From NCBI GenBank assembly GCA_963826515.1, contig CAWGXI010000018.1, positions 124,001 through 188,000 of the forward strand: a stretch of DNA of 64,000 bases, in the 5' to 3' direction. The position numbers and the translations under genes were made by a program. Source of the DNA: DATFVJ01 sp963826515. GTDB taxonomy: Bacteria; Actinomycetota; Actinomycetes; Streptosporangiales; Streptosporangiaceae. The notes under the pieces were generated by a model. It was not told where the DNA came from and did not search any database. It saw only the letters and a program-made list of their open reading frames with translations. Positions 23,393 through 32,891 of the stretch are shown in pieces; within the stretch, counting starts at the first letter, position 1, and each line of letters opens with the position of its first letter.

Positions 23393-26097
23393 GCCCGCTC
23401 CTGCTGCCCGGCCGCGCCTGCGGACTTGCGGCCGGCTGACCCGGCCGGGCCGGCTGACCCGGCCGTGCCGGCTGACCCGGCCGTGCCGGCTGACCCGGCC
23501 GGGCCGGCTGACCCGGCAGTGGCGTCTGTGCGGTGTGTGCCCAGTGTGCTATTTGTGTCCGGTGTGCCTCGTGTGCACACGGGAAGCGAGACCATCATGG
23601 TCAGGCCACCGCCGGGGGTGTCTTCTGGCGTGAGCGTGCCGCGCATGGCCTCGGTGAGACCGCGCGAGAGCGCCAGCCCGAGCCCGGCGCCGGCGGGGCT
23701 CGCGCCACCGTTGAGGCGCTGGAAAGGCGCGAACATCCGGTCGCGGTCGGCTTCGGGGATGCCGGGCCCGCGGTCGATCACCCGCAGCTCCACCCGGTCA
23801 CCGAGCGCGCTCGCGGTGACCGTCGGTGGCGCACCAGCGGGAGAGTAGCGAATGGCGTTGGTGAGGAGGTTCCCCAGCACTCGTTCGAGCAGGGCAGGGT
23901 CGGCGAGGACAAGCGGCAGCCCGAACGAGACGACCAGTCTGATTCCCCGCGCCTCCCGCCCGAGGTCGGCCAGGGCGCGCGCCACGATCTCCTCGATGCT
24001 CGTCGGCATCGTCTGCATGGACAGCGCCCCGGCCTCCAGCCGGCTCATGTCGAGCAGGTTGTCCAAGAGCCTGGTCAGCCGATCAAGTGACTCGTCGGCG
24101 CTCGCGAGGAGCTCACCCGACTCGTCCGGGGTCCAGATAACGTCGCTCGACCGCAGGCTGGTGACGGCGGCTTTGGCGGCGGCGAGCGGGCTCCGCAGGT
24201 CGTGACTGACCGTTGCGAGCAGTGCCGTGCGCAACTTGTCTGCCGCCGCGATTGGCTTGGCGGCTTCCGCCGCCTCGGCGAGCCTGTGCTGCTCGAAAGC
24301 GGCCGCCGCGTGCGCTGCGAACGCGCCGAGCACTCGCCTGTCCTCGGCCGGCAGTGAGCGTCCGCGCAGCGCAAGGCAGAACTCGTCGCCGACGGGCACG
24401 TCCACGTCGGCGTCCTCAGGCCGCGACGCGGGGTCGGCGCCCGCAGCAGCGGTGACGTTCCAGGTGCAGCCGGGACCGCGGGAGGTGCCCCCGGCGGCGC
24501 CGGCCGACCGCTCGAGCAGGCTGGCCGACCTCATCGTGAAAGCCTCGCGGACCCGCTCGAGCATGGCGTCCACAGTGGCCTCACCACGCATGACGGTACC
24601 GGCCAGCGTTGCGAGGGTCTGGGATTCCGCGCTCGCCCGGGCGGCCTGCCTGGTGCGCCGCGCCGCGAGGTCGACCACGGAACTGACCGCCGCGGCTACC
24701 ACGATGAAGACGCCAATGGCCAGCGCGTCGTTCGGGTCGGAGATGGTCAACGTGTGCAGCGGCGGGACAAGAAAGTAGTTGATCAGCAGCGAGGCGGCGA
24801 TGGCGGCGGACAGGGCAGGAAACAGCCCGCCGACGAGGGCCACAATGATCACCGCGACGAGGAAGCACAGCACGTCGCTGACCAGGTTGAGGCTGCCGCG
24901 CACGTTGGTAAGCACCAAGGTGAGCAGCGGCAGGGCCACGGCGGCAATGGCGAAGCCGTATATCCTTCGATGCAGGCTCAGCGCGCCGTGCATATGGGCT
25001 GGCCGGCGCCTGCTGCCCATATGCGGGTGGGTGATGATGTGCACGTCGATATCACCGGACTCGTGGATCGTCCGTGAGCCGATTCCGGGCCCGCTGAATA
25101 TCGCGGCCAGCCATGACCGTCTGCTCGCCCCGAGCACGAGCTGGGTCGCGTTCTCCGCTTGGGCGAACGTCAGCAAGGCCGCCGGGACGTCGTCACCGAT
25201 CACCTGATGGTAGGAGCCGCCGAGGGACTCCACCAGGCGGCGCTGGGCGGCGAGCGCCGCAGGGTTCGCGCCGGTCAGCCCGTCGGATTTGGTCACGTGC
25301 AGGGCGAGCAGGTCGCCGCCGACCGTGCGGCCGGCGATGCGCGCCGCCCGCCTGACCAATGTCTCGCCCTCGGGGCCACCTGCGAGGGCCACGACCACCC
25401 GTTCACGGGCCTCCCAGGTAGAGCCGATGTCGTGGTCTGCCCGGTATTTGAGCAGGCCTTCTTCGACCCGGTCGGCCACCCACAGCAGCGCAAGCTCGCG
25501 CAGCGCGGTGAGATTGCCCACCCGGAAGTAGTTGGAAAGCGCAGCGTCGACCTTCTCTGGCGCGTAGACGTTGCCGTGGGCCATCCGCCGCCGCAGCGCC
25601 TCGGGTGCCATGTCCACGTCCTCGATCTGGTCCGCGGCGCGGACGACAGAATCGGGGACCGTCTCCCGTTGCGGCACCCCGGTGATCTTCTCCACGACGT
25701 CGTTGAGCGACTCCAGGTGCTGGATGTTCACCGTGGAGATCACATCGATGCCGGCCGCGAGCAATTCCTCCACGTCCTGCCAGCGCTTGGCGTTACGCGA
25801 GCCTGGGACGTTCGAATGGGCGAGTTCATCGACGAGCGCGACATGCGGTTTCCGCGCCAGCAGCGCGTCGATATCCATCTCCTCGAACGTGGCGCCCCGG
25901 TAGCTCATCACGCGGCGAGGCACGACTTCGAGGCCTTCGAGGAGTTGCGCCGTCAGCGGCCGGTTGTAGGTCTCGACGAACCCCGCCACCACGTCGGTGC
26001 CGCGGTCAAGCCGCCGGTGCCCCTCGCCGAGCATCGCGAACGTTTTGCCGACTCCGGGCGCCGCTCCGAGGTAGATGCGCAGGTGGCCGCGTTTCAT
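23389..26097 (-). CDS. kdpD: KdpD sensor histidine kinase
   Basis: A 902-residue membrane kinase with full KdpD architecture: N-terminal KdpD domain with Walker A GAAPGVGKT (residues 11-19) and HVALVDELAHSNVPGSRNAKRWQDVEELL; a USP-like domain (about 220-360, VVVALAGGPEGETLVRRAARI, QLVLGASRRSWL); four membrane segments (about 375-470); a GAF-like region; and HisKA/HATPase domains with VSHDLRSPLAAAK (His632), NLLTNAIRYSPAG and GLGLALSRGLTEAMRGTL. The C-terminus carries a non-family tail of about 40 residues made of GSAGPAGSAGTAG repeats (23400-23520). It autophosphorylates and signals to KdpE. The decayed second copy starts divergently 350 bp upstream. Confidence 0.93.
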   Translation of the reverse strand: MKRGHLRIYLGAAPGVGKTFAMLGEGHRRLDRGTDVVAGFVETYNRPLTAQLLEGLEVVPRRVMSYRGATFEEMDIDALLARKPHVALVDELAHSNVPGSRNAKRWQDVEELLAAGIDVISTVNIQHLESLNDVVEKITGVPQRETVPDSVVRAADQIEDVDMAPEALRRRMAHGNVYAPEKVDAALSNYFRVGNLTALRELALLWVADRVEEGLLKYRADHDIGSTWEARERVVVALAGGPEGETLVRRAARIAGRTVGGDLLALHVTKSDGLTGANPAALAAQRRLVESLGGSYHQVIGDDVPAALLTFAQAENATQLVLGASRRSWLAAIFSGPGIGSRTIHESGDIDVHIITHPHMGSRRRPAHMHGALSLHRRIYGFAIAAVALPLLTLVLTNVRGSLNLVSDVLCFLVAVIIVALVGGLFPALSAAIAASLLINYFLVPPLHTLTISDPNDALAIGVFIVVAAAVSSVVDLAARRTRQAARASAESQTLATLAGTVMRGEATVDAMLERVREAFTMRSASLLERSAGAAGGTSRGPGCTWNVTAAAGADPASRPEDADVDVPVGDEFCLALRGRSLPAEDRRVLGAFAAHAAAAFEQHRLAEAAEAAKPIAAADKLRTALLATVSHDLRSPLAAAKAAVTSLRSSDVIWTPDESGELLASADESLDRLTRLLDNLLDMSRLEAGALSMQTMPTSIEEIVARALADLGREARGIRLVVSFGLPLVLADPALLERVLGNLLTNAIRYSPAGAPPTVTASALGDRVELRVIDRGPGIPEADRDRMFAPFQRLNGGASPAGAGLGLALSRGLTEAMRGTLTPEDTPGGGLTMMVSLPVCTRGTPDTNSTLGTHRTDATAGSAGPAGSAGTAGSAGTAGSAGPAGSAGRKSAGAAGQQERA

Positions 26098-26444
26098 GCC
26101 TCAAGCATGCCCGATTCTTGTCAGCGGAGCGCCATTCATGCCAGCGGGGAGCGAGTCATGCCAGCCGATCGGGCTGCCTGAGCAGCCGAAGCTTGTCAGC
26201 GGCCTGGCGGGCTGCCGAGCCGAGGACCGCGGCGACCGCGGGCAACGTCGAGGGCGAGATGGCGGGTGCCGCCACCGGCGACAAGGACGAAAGACTCAAC
26301 CGCGCCGCCGCGCTCGCGGCCATGGCCCCTACAGCTCCTGAACGGCTGCGCGGTTATTTTCTACGCGTTTTGGCGCGACGGGTTACGTGGGCGGGCCTGC
26401 GGCCGTACGAGCTGAGCGAGGACCGTTTCGCCTGGCTCGTGCCC

Positions 26445-27012
26445 AGGCTGACCCGCACCTACCGCGGCGTCGCGTTCACCGAGATGGACGTGGACGCGGT
26501 GCTCGCCAGAAGGCCCGAGGTTGCGCTTGTCGACGAACTAGCTCACACCAACGTGCCCGGCGGGCGTAACGAGAAGCGCTGGCAGGACGTTCAGGAACTG
26601 CTCGACGCGGGCATCGAGGTGATCACAACTGTCAACATTCAGCACCTTGAGTCCCTCAACGACGTCGTCGAGAAGATCCCGCTTCCGATCAGCGGGTGCT
26701 GACCGCCTTCGCTGCACAGGTCGGGGTCGCCCTTGAGCAGGCCAGGCTGGCGGTAGCGGCGGCAGCGGCGGCAGCGGCCAAGCCGCTCGCGGAAGCGGAC
26801 CGGATGCGTACGGCCCTGCTCGCAGCGGTCAGCCACGACCTCAGGACCCCGCTCGCCTCGGCCAAGGCGGCCGTGACGAGCCTGCGCAGCCACGATGTCG
26901 ACTGGAGCCTGCTGTCGCGCGGCCTTATCGAGGCGATGGGCGGAAGCCTGGAACCCGAGGACACGCCGGGGGGAGGCCTGACCATGGTCATCAGCTTGCC
27001 CATGGCAGACAG
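26445..27012 (+). pseudogene. Decayed second kdpD with large internal deletions
   Basis: The plus strand holds three KdpD segments fused by deletions. The first, from 26445, reads TYRGVAFTEMDVDAVLARRP, EVALVDELAHTNVPGGRNEK and TVNIQHLESLNDVVEKI, without the Walker A region. At about 26685 it jumps to a segment matching the end of the GAF-like region and the kinase core (FAAQVGVALEQARLAVAA, VSHDLRTPLASAKAAVTSLRS). At 26905 it jumps again to the last kinase motif (SRGLIEAMGGSLEPEDTPGGGL). Membrane segments and the ATP site are lost, and a frame change occurs at the first junction. It is closely similar to kdpD on the opposite strand, so it is an inverted, decayed paralogue. Confidence 0.85.
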
Positions 27013-27315
27013 CGCCGGACAACAGGTACAACAGGTACAACAGGTACATTCATGCCACTGGGCACAACCGGCTCAGCTGGCACAGCCGACCCCGCGGACA
27101 CAGTCGGCTCAGCTGCCAGCGCAGCCGATCCAGCGGGTACCGCGGGTACCGCGGGCATCACGGGCATCACGGGCACGGGCACGGGAACCGCGCACATCAC
27201 GGGCACCACGGGCACCACGGGCACCACGGGCACCACGGGCACCCGGGCACCACGGGCACCGCGGGCACCACGGGCACCGCGGGCACCGCGCGTGCCGCCG
27301 CGGACGTGGGCCAGA
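27013..27315. repeat. Minisatellites between the decayed kdpD and kdpE copies
   Basis: First, CAACAGGTA-type 10-bp units (27019-27048), then about 130 bp of mixed GCACAGCCG/ACGGGCATC units, then a regular 9-bp array of GGCACCACG/GGCACCGCG (about 27190-27295). Frames stay open through it on both strands and produce Gly-Thr or Val-Pro strings that are not real proteins. Confidence 0.85.
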
Positions 27316-27340
27316 TGCTTGCGTGGGGGGAGGCGGCGGG

Positions 27341-28230
27341 ATGACCCGTGCTTGTTGCCGACGACGAACCACAGTTGCTGCGTGCGCTCCGGATCAACCT
27401 GCGCGCACGGCACTACGACGTGGAGACCGCGCCTAACGGCGCGGCGGCGCTGGCGGCTGCTGCCCGGTGTCCGCCTGACCTCGTCATTCTGGACCTCGGC
27501 CTGCCAGATCTCGATGGCGTGCACGTGATCGAGGGGCTGCGCGGCTGGACTCGCGTCCCGATCATCGTGCTCTCGGGCCGGGCGGATCCCGCGGGCAAGG
27601 CCGACGCCCTGGACGCAGGCGCGGACGACTATGTGACAAAGCCGTTCCACATGGATGAACTGCGTGCCCGGGTGCGCTCAGCGCTCCGCCGTTCTGTTGG
27701 TGGCACCGAGGTCGCCTCATTCACGCTTGGCCACCATGTGATCGATCTCGCTGCTCGCACGATCACACCCGCAGAGGATGTAAGCGGCAGCTCAGCCGGA
27801 TCCGCGGCAACCGCTGGCGGCGCCCCGGCCGGATCCGCGGCAACCGCCGGCGGCGCCCCGGCCGGATCCGCGGCAACCACCGGCGGCATCCCAGCCGGAT
27901 CCGGGGCAACCACCGGCGGCAGCTCAGCTGGATCCGCGGCAACCGCCGGCGGCGCCCCATCCGGATCCGAGGCAGCCGCCAGCGACACCCGGCCTGGACC
28001 CGTCCGCCTGACCCCGACAGAGTGGGGGGTACTCGAGATCCTGCTCCGCAACGCGGGCAAACTCGTTCCCGCCCGCCAGCTGCTCAGCGGTGTGGGGGCC
28101 CAAATACCAGCATGAGACCCACTACCTTCGCTTCTACCTGGCCAGGCTGCGCAGGAAGCTGGAACCCGACCCATCTCGCCCGCGCTATCTGATCAACGAA
28201 CCAGGGATGGGTTATCGCTACGAGCCGTAG
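27341..28230 (+). pseudogene. Decayed second kdpE with repeat-expanded linker and frameshifts
   Basis: The receiver domain is complete (LLRALRINLRARHYDVE, VILDLGLPDLDGVHVI, DDYVTKPFHMDELRAR). The natural start appears to be ATG 27341 (MTR), but two bases are missing directly after it; GTG 27348 restores the frame. Between receiver and DNA-binding domain lies an inserted array of five 33-bp units (27798-27962) coding GSAATAGGAPA-like repeats. The winged helix begins (RLTPTEWGVLEILLRNAGKLVPARQLL) but a one-base shift near 28092 puts the end, VWGPKYQHETHYLRFYLARL to GMGYRYEP, in another frame. Compared with intact kdpE this copy is clearly non-functional as a DNA-binding regulator. Confidence 0.88.
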
Positions 28231-28255
28231 CTGCCGGGCGAGAAGCCCTCGCTGG

Positions 28256-29041
28256 TCAGGGAGCGGCGCTGGTAAGTACGGAGAATGTCGCGCCGAAGGG
28301 GTCGATGAGCACAGCCATACGCCCGACACCTTCGACATCCTCAGGCGGCATGGGCACAGTGCCGCCGTGTCCGGACGCCTTTGCAACCACGGCGTCGCAG
28401 TTAGCCACCTCGACGTAGGGCTGCCAGCGTGGCCGCATCCCTGCGCTGAGCATCTCGTCGGTCATCCCCATGATGCCGCCTTGGCTGGCTTGCTGCCCGC
28501 CGCCCGTCGGTGACACGACGGTGTAGGTGAACTCGCCCATCGGCACGTCCTCGGTGTCCCAGCCGAATACCGACTGATAGAAGGCCATCGCTGCGACCGG
28601 GTCCGTCGTATGCAACTCGGTCCAGCACAGCGTGTTCGGGACGGTGACCGCGTCCAGGCCCTTGGTCTCGCCCGGCTGCCAGACGGCGAACTGCGCACCC
28701 GCGGGGTCGGTGAAGCCGGCCATCCGGCCCTGCGTGAGGACGTCGAACGGGGCGAACCGGACGGTGCCGCCAGCCTGCTCGACCGCCTTGGCTGTGGCGT
28801 CCGCGTCGAAGGTGTGGAAGTACGTTGTCCAGGCCGGACTCGCCCCCTGCTCGGTGAGCGGGCCCACTGCGGCGACGGTCTTGCCCGCTAGCGTGAACAT
28901 GCCGTAGCCCCCGGCCTCGGGTCCTGCGGACCAGAACTCCCAGCCGAACAGGGCACCGTAGAAGGAGGCCGCGGCCTCGACGTCCGTCGTGCCGAGGTCG
29001 AGCCAGACCGGAGCCCCGGGCACGTAATTGGTGGTGAGCAT
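28256..29041 (-). CDS. VOC-superfamily protein with two glyoxalase-like domains
   Basis: A 261-residue cytoplasmic protein with two vicinal-oxygen-chelate modules. The first (residues 1-125) shows PVWLDLGTTDVEAAASFYGALFGW and GRMAGFTDPAGAQFAVWQP; the second (about 135-260) shows LCWTELHTTDPVAAMAFYQSVFGW, a metal-ligand-like His/Glu pair, and GRMAVLIDPFGATFSVL. This double-VOC form is common in actinobacteria (hydroxylase-like or antibiotic-resistance-like annotation) and its substrate is unknown. Start ATG 29041 opens directly into the first beta strand. It is separated from the decayed kdpE by 25 bp, tail to tail. Confidence 0.88.
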   Translation of the reverse strand: MLTTNYVPGAPVWLDLGTTDVEAAASFYGALFGWEFWSAGPEAGGYGMFTLAGKTVAAVGPLTEQGASPAWTTYFHTFDADATAKAVEQAGGTVRFAPFDVLTQGRMAGFTDPAGAQFAVWQPGETKGLDAVTVPNTLCWTELHTTDPVAAMAFYQSVFGWDTEDVPMGEFTYTVVSPTGGGQQASQGGIMGMTDEMLSAGMRPRWQPYVEVANCDAVVAKASGHGGTVPMPPEDVEGVGRMAVLIDPFGATFSVLTSAAP

Positions 29042-29464
29042 GGCGTTGACCCTCCGAGTCGTTGTCGTCGCGGGCCGCCCGCAAGCGAGATCGGACGGGC
29101 CGCTGTCGAAGCACAGTCAGAGCATGACAGCGGCCTCTGACATTTTCCGGCGCATGCACCCACAGGCCTGGCACACCGCAGCTCAGCCGGGACCCGCGTC
29201 GTCCCCCTGCGCATGGGTGAGCGGCGCCCATGGGTACATATCTGCTAATCGTGGCCAACCACAACATTCCACTGATCAGCTTCCGCATCCCGTCAACGCC
29301 CTGCAAAGCCATCGCACTGTGGCTTGCATGGACTCAACCAACAGGGAAAGGTAAACATCGGGCATGTCGGTTCTATAGGTGCGGGCGCGGGAGGGGGCCC
29401 GCACCCGCTTGGACACGGTAAGTGATCGAAATCGAAAGACGGTACGGGGAGCGGCTATTCCTGT
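29042..29464. other. Intergenic region with a GC-rich hairpin
   Basis: About 420 bp. Near 29371-29405 GTGCGGGC and GCCCGCAC can pair across a purine-rich loop, giving a hairpin between the divergent VOC gene and the membrane protein remnant; no U-tract follows. No credible gene is seen on either strand. Confidence 0.45.
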
Positions 29465-30600
29465 GCGGATAACGGCCCTTGGGCCGGAACCGGCCAAGCT
29501 GGCCCAATCACGACGGATCCGTAACCCGCGCTGGCGCGATCTTGCCGTCGCGGTAGGTGTCATGGCCGCGGTTGCGCTGATGGCACAGATCCGCTACTCG
29601 CCAACCACTGGTTCTGCTACTGGGACGACACCGCCAACACGTGGATGCCGACCTGGGACCTGCTTGGACAGCAACTCGCGGCGGGGCACTGGCCCACGCT
29701 GATACCGGGCCTGTGGCGTGGCGGGAACCTGGCCGCCGAGGTGCAGTACGGCATCTGGAACCCGGTCATCCTGGGCTACGCGCCGTTTATCTACAAGATC
29801 GGCCAGCTGGCGGTCGCCGCGGCAATCGTTAAGACCCAGCTATTTACGCTGCTCGCACTGGGTGCCTACCTGGCCGCACGTGAGTACGGTGCTCGGCCCG
29901 GGCCTGCCGCGGCCATCGCGATAGCGCTCCCGTTCGCTGGTTTCACCTTGTATGCGGATTCGACCGCCTGGCTGGACTGCCTGCTTGGCATCACGGGGAC
30001 CGTGCACGTCCTGTGGTCGGCACGGCGCCACGCCAGGGGCGCGCTCAACCCACTGGTGCCTATCGTCATCGATTACCTGGCCCTGACCACCGGCAGCCCC
30101 TTTGGCGCGGTCGGCGTCGGGGTCGCTCTGGTCGCCGTGGCCGCGGAACGGGCCGCAGCGCGCGACTGGCGCGGCCTCGCGCGTATCGCCGTATCCGGCG
30201 CGATCATGTGGATGTCGTTCGCTGTGGTGTACCTGCCGCTGCCTTTGAGTGCCGCGGTCACCAACAGGTCCGTCGCCGCGGGCGTGGCCAATACCGGCCA
30301 GCTGACCTGGGACCTCACCGGTGTGGCCGCGGCGAGCGCGCCACTTTTCCAGGGGGTGGTGGGCTGGTGGGGGCACTTCGCCGGATTCGGTAAGGCTGTC
30401 CCTGCCGACTACATGGGATGGTTCGTGCTGCCGCTGCTCCCGTGGTTGCGGTGGCGCAAGCTGCGCGATGGCCTGCGCGAACGGCTTTGGCTGCTGGTGT
30501 TCGGAGCCGTGTTCCTGCTGCTGACGCTCGGGCCTACGCGCAATCCAGCCACGCTGGCCCGTGCCGCGTGCGGCTGGTGGCGGCCAGGATCAGGTCACGG
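29465..30600 (+). pseudogene. YfhO/glycosyltransferase-like polytopic membrane protein, frameshifted and truncated
   Basis: An N-terminal part (RDLAVAVGVMAAVALMAQIRYS, one membrane helix) runs into a frame change near 29600; thereafter a second frame continues with HWFCYWDDTANTWMPTWDLL, LIPGLWRGGNLAAEVQYGIWNPVILG and about eight hydrophobic segments (for example LFTLLALGAYLAAREYGA, ALPFAGFTLYADS, LLVFGAVFLLLTLGPTR). The loop WNPVILGYA after the first helix resembles YfhO-like bacterial membrane glycosyltransferases. At about 30545 the family similarity stops inside the LLTLGPT helix and a low-quality tail follows, so the C-terminal half is also missing. Not functional as read. Confidence 0.65.
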
Positions 30601-30724
30601 TGAGCAGACGCTGAAATGCGCCCTGTCCTGGGCTGGTGACGTTGCGCGCGCCGGTGCCATTGGCGAAGGCGCTCCGGGCTGGGCTCGACATCCGCTCCGC
30701 CGACCGCGTCAGTTGAGGACTTGA

Positions 30725-31088
30725 CGTGACGTCCGTTTCGCTCCAGGCTGACAATGGCTCAATTTCCGGGGAATAGTCCTTTATTCCGCGCTAAAACGGG
30801 CGGAATCAACCCGACCGCTCGTGCAACCATTTCATCCCGTTACAGGCGAAATTGGCTAGCTGGAGCCTGTTGCCGCCCGTCGGGCGGATCACCCCGGCCG
30901 GCATGTAACCCGCGCCGGAGACGATCACGGCGCCCCAGTCCTGTCGCGACGAGTAATGTACTCTCCGTGCTCTACGGCACGGCACTCGTGACGCTGTCTC
31001 CGGGCAACTGAACCGCGCTGCCGCTGGCCACCGCTGCCTGTGCGGGGCTGGATTGGACGGCGGCCGCCGGGCCGCGAAGGATGGACGG
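30725..31088. other. Intergenic region before the lipase gene
   Basis: About 360 bp, less GC-rich than its surroundings at 30750-30850 (AATTTCCGGGGAATAGTCCTT and following). It presumably holds the lipase promoter. A minus-strand frame ending at 30806 reads DWGAVIVSGAGYMPAGVIRP, protein-like but with no family I recognise; it may be debris. Confidence 0.35.
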
Positions 31089-31994
31089 ATGAAACTGCGG
31101 GCGGCACGGCGGTTGGCCGCGCTCAGCCCCCGGCGCCGGCTGCTCGTAAGTGCGTCCTTGTTGCTGGTCGCCGTGCTCCTCGTCGTGGGCGCGCTGCGGG
31201 CTATGCAGAATGGTGACGCGACCGCGGCGCGAGACCCAGGCACGTCACAGCCCGGCGAGTCACATCCAGGCACCTCTTCCGCCGGTGCTAGATCACCTGG
31301 TACTTCACGGCCTGGCCGTTCTCAGCATGTTGCCGTGGTCCTGGTGCCCGGCTACGGCGGTAACACCCGATCGCTGCGCACCCTCGCCGAGCGGATCCGC
31401 GCCATCGGTGACACGGCCACGGTCGTGACACTCCCCTCCGGCGGCACCGGCGATCTGGACGCGCAGGCCGACGTTCTGAACGGGTACGTCAACGGTGCGC
31501 TGCGCGACGGCGCCACGGTGGACGTGATCGGGTACTCGGCCGGTGGTGTCGTCGCACGGCTCTGGGACGTACAGCACGACGGCGCGACCAAGGTCGCGAG
31601 AATCGTCACGCTGGGGTCCCCGCTGCACGGCGCGGAACTTGCGGCAGCCGGCGTGGCCGCCGATCCGGCGGCTTGCCCGGTCGCGTGCCAGCAACTGGTT
31701 CCCGGCAGTTCGCTGCTGACCAGCCTCGCCCGGATCCCGTTCACCGGTAGGCCGGCCTGGTTGTCGCTGTGGACCAGCAACGATCAGACCGTGCGGCCGC
31801 CTGATTCGGCCCGGCTGCCCGGTGCGGTGAACGTCCCACTGCAGAACGTCTGCCCCGGCGCCGTGATCCAGCACGGCCAGCTGCCGTCGGATCCGCTTGT
31901 CGTCGGGATCGTGCTGCGAGCCATCGGCCCGGCCCCGCTGACCGCTCCCGCCACCACCGACTGCGGCGCACTCCGGGCGCTCGGCGGCTCCTGA
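31089..31994 (+). CDS. Exported alpha/beta-hydrolase (lipase/esterase family)
   Basis: A 301-residue protein. An N-terminal membrane anchor at about residues 19-38 (LLVSASLLLVAVLLVVGAL) follows a basic lead, then a Gly/Ser/Pro linker with PGTS-like repeats. The hydrolase domain begins with VAVVLVPGYGGNTRSLRTLAERI, contains the nucleophile elbow VIGYSAGGVV (Ser150) and TLGSPLHGAELAA typical of class 2 lipases; the acid is likely Asp in WTSNDQTVRPPDSA and the His in VIQHGQLPSD. It probably hydrolyses esters outside the membrane. ATG 31089 with GAAGG upstream is chosen over 31053. Convergent with the ABC operon. Confidence 0.85.
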   Translation: MKLRAARRLAALSPRRRLLVSASLLLVAVLLVVGALRAMQNGDATAARDPGTSQPGESHPGTSSAGARSPGTSRPGRSQHVAVVLVPGYGGNTRSLRTLAERIRAIGDTATVVTLPSGGTGDLDAQADVLNGYVNGALRDGATVDVIGYSAGGVVARLWDVQHDGATKVARIVTLGSPLHGAELAAAGVAADPAACPVACQQLVPGSSLLTSLARIPFTGRPAWLSLWTSNDQTVRPPDSARLPGAVNVPLQNVCPGAVIQHGQLPSDPLVVGIVLRAIGPAPLTAPATTDCGALRALGGS

Positions 31995-32042
31995 TTGCTT
32001 TTTTCAGTGGACGCCTTGGCCGCCAGCACGGCGGTTGGCGGG

Positions 32043-32891
32043 TCAGGTCGTGATGTCCTTGGTGGCGAAGTTGGCCCACGCCGCCGCGAGGAACACGGCG
32101 ACGTAGACGACCTGTATCCCGAATCCTCGCTGGATGTCGCGCCAGAAGACCGGCTGGCGGAAGAAGTCGATCCATGCCAGCCAGTAACGGGTCGGCACGT
32201 ACGGCCGGATCGAACCTGCGGCGTCCAGGGTGGCCAGGACCTCGCTGGCGATGAGCACCGCGAGCCCGCCGAGCGCGGAACCGAGCGCGGAATCGGTGAC
32301 CGTGGAAAGGAAAAGCGCGATCGCGGCGACACCGAGCATCGACACGGTGATGAAGACGATGGCGCCGCCGATCCGCTCGATGAGCTGCAGTGCCGTCAGC
32401 GGGGGGCCGGAAAGCGACGTGGCCGGCGAGCCTGCCTGGATGCCGCTGGGCTGGCCGACCGCCGCCGGCCCGCCCGCGCCAAGCAGCAGCACTCCCGTCA
32501 GGTAAGCCGAGATGGCCACGGTGACGACGGCCATCAGGACGAACACGATGATCGCGATGAGCTTGGCGATCAGGAACCGGGTGCGTCCGACCGGCCGGAT
32601 CAGCAGGTAGCGCAGCGTTCCCGCGGTCGCCTCGCCCGCGACAGCGTCGCCCGCCACGACCGCGACAGCGACCGGCAGGAACACCGGCAGCACAAGCGCG
32701 AGCGCGGCGGCCGGGTAAAGCGAGCCATTCTGCAGGATGGCGGACAAGAACGCGGTCCCCTGGCCAGGGGGCGGCGCCACGTGGGTGACGGACACGAAGA
32801 TCGCGACGGCGACCGGAAGCGCGCAGATCAGGCAGATGCTGATCCACGTGCGCGGCCGGCGTATCAGCTTGCGGAGCTCAACGGCGATCAT
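32043..32891 (-). CDS. ABC-2-type transporter permease
   Basis: A 282-residue integral membrane protein with six hydrophobic segments: about 17-36, 60-85, 105-135, 180-205, 210-230 and 255-275. GDAVAGEATAGTLRYLLIRPVGR is the conserved ABC-2 motif (E-x2-x-GT-x-R-x-LL) after the second segment. Together with the ATPase it should form an exporter; the cargo is unknown. ATG 32891 overlaps the ATPase stop by four bases, so the operon order is LolA-like protein, ATPase, permease. It ends 48 bp from the convergent lipase stop. Confidence 0.9.
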   Translation of the reverse strand: MIAVELRKLIRRPRTWISICLICALPVAVAIFVSVTHVAPPPGQGTAFLSAILQNGSLYPAAALALVLPVFLPVAVAVVAGDAVAGEATAGTLRYLLIRPVGRTRFLIAKLIAIIVFVLMAVVTVAISAYLTGVLLLGAGGPAAVGQPSGIQAGSPATSLSGPPLTALQLIERIGGAIVFITVSMLGVAAIALFLSTVTDSALGSALGGLAVLIASEVLATLDAAGSIRPYVPTRYWLAWIDFFRQPVFWRDIQRGFGIQVVYVAVFLAAAWANFATKDITT

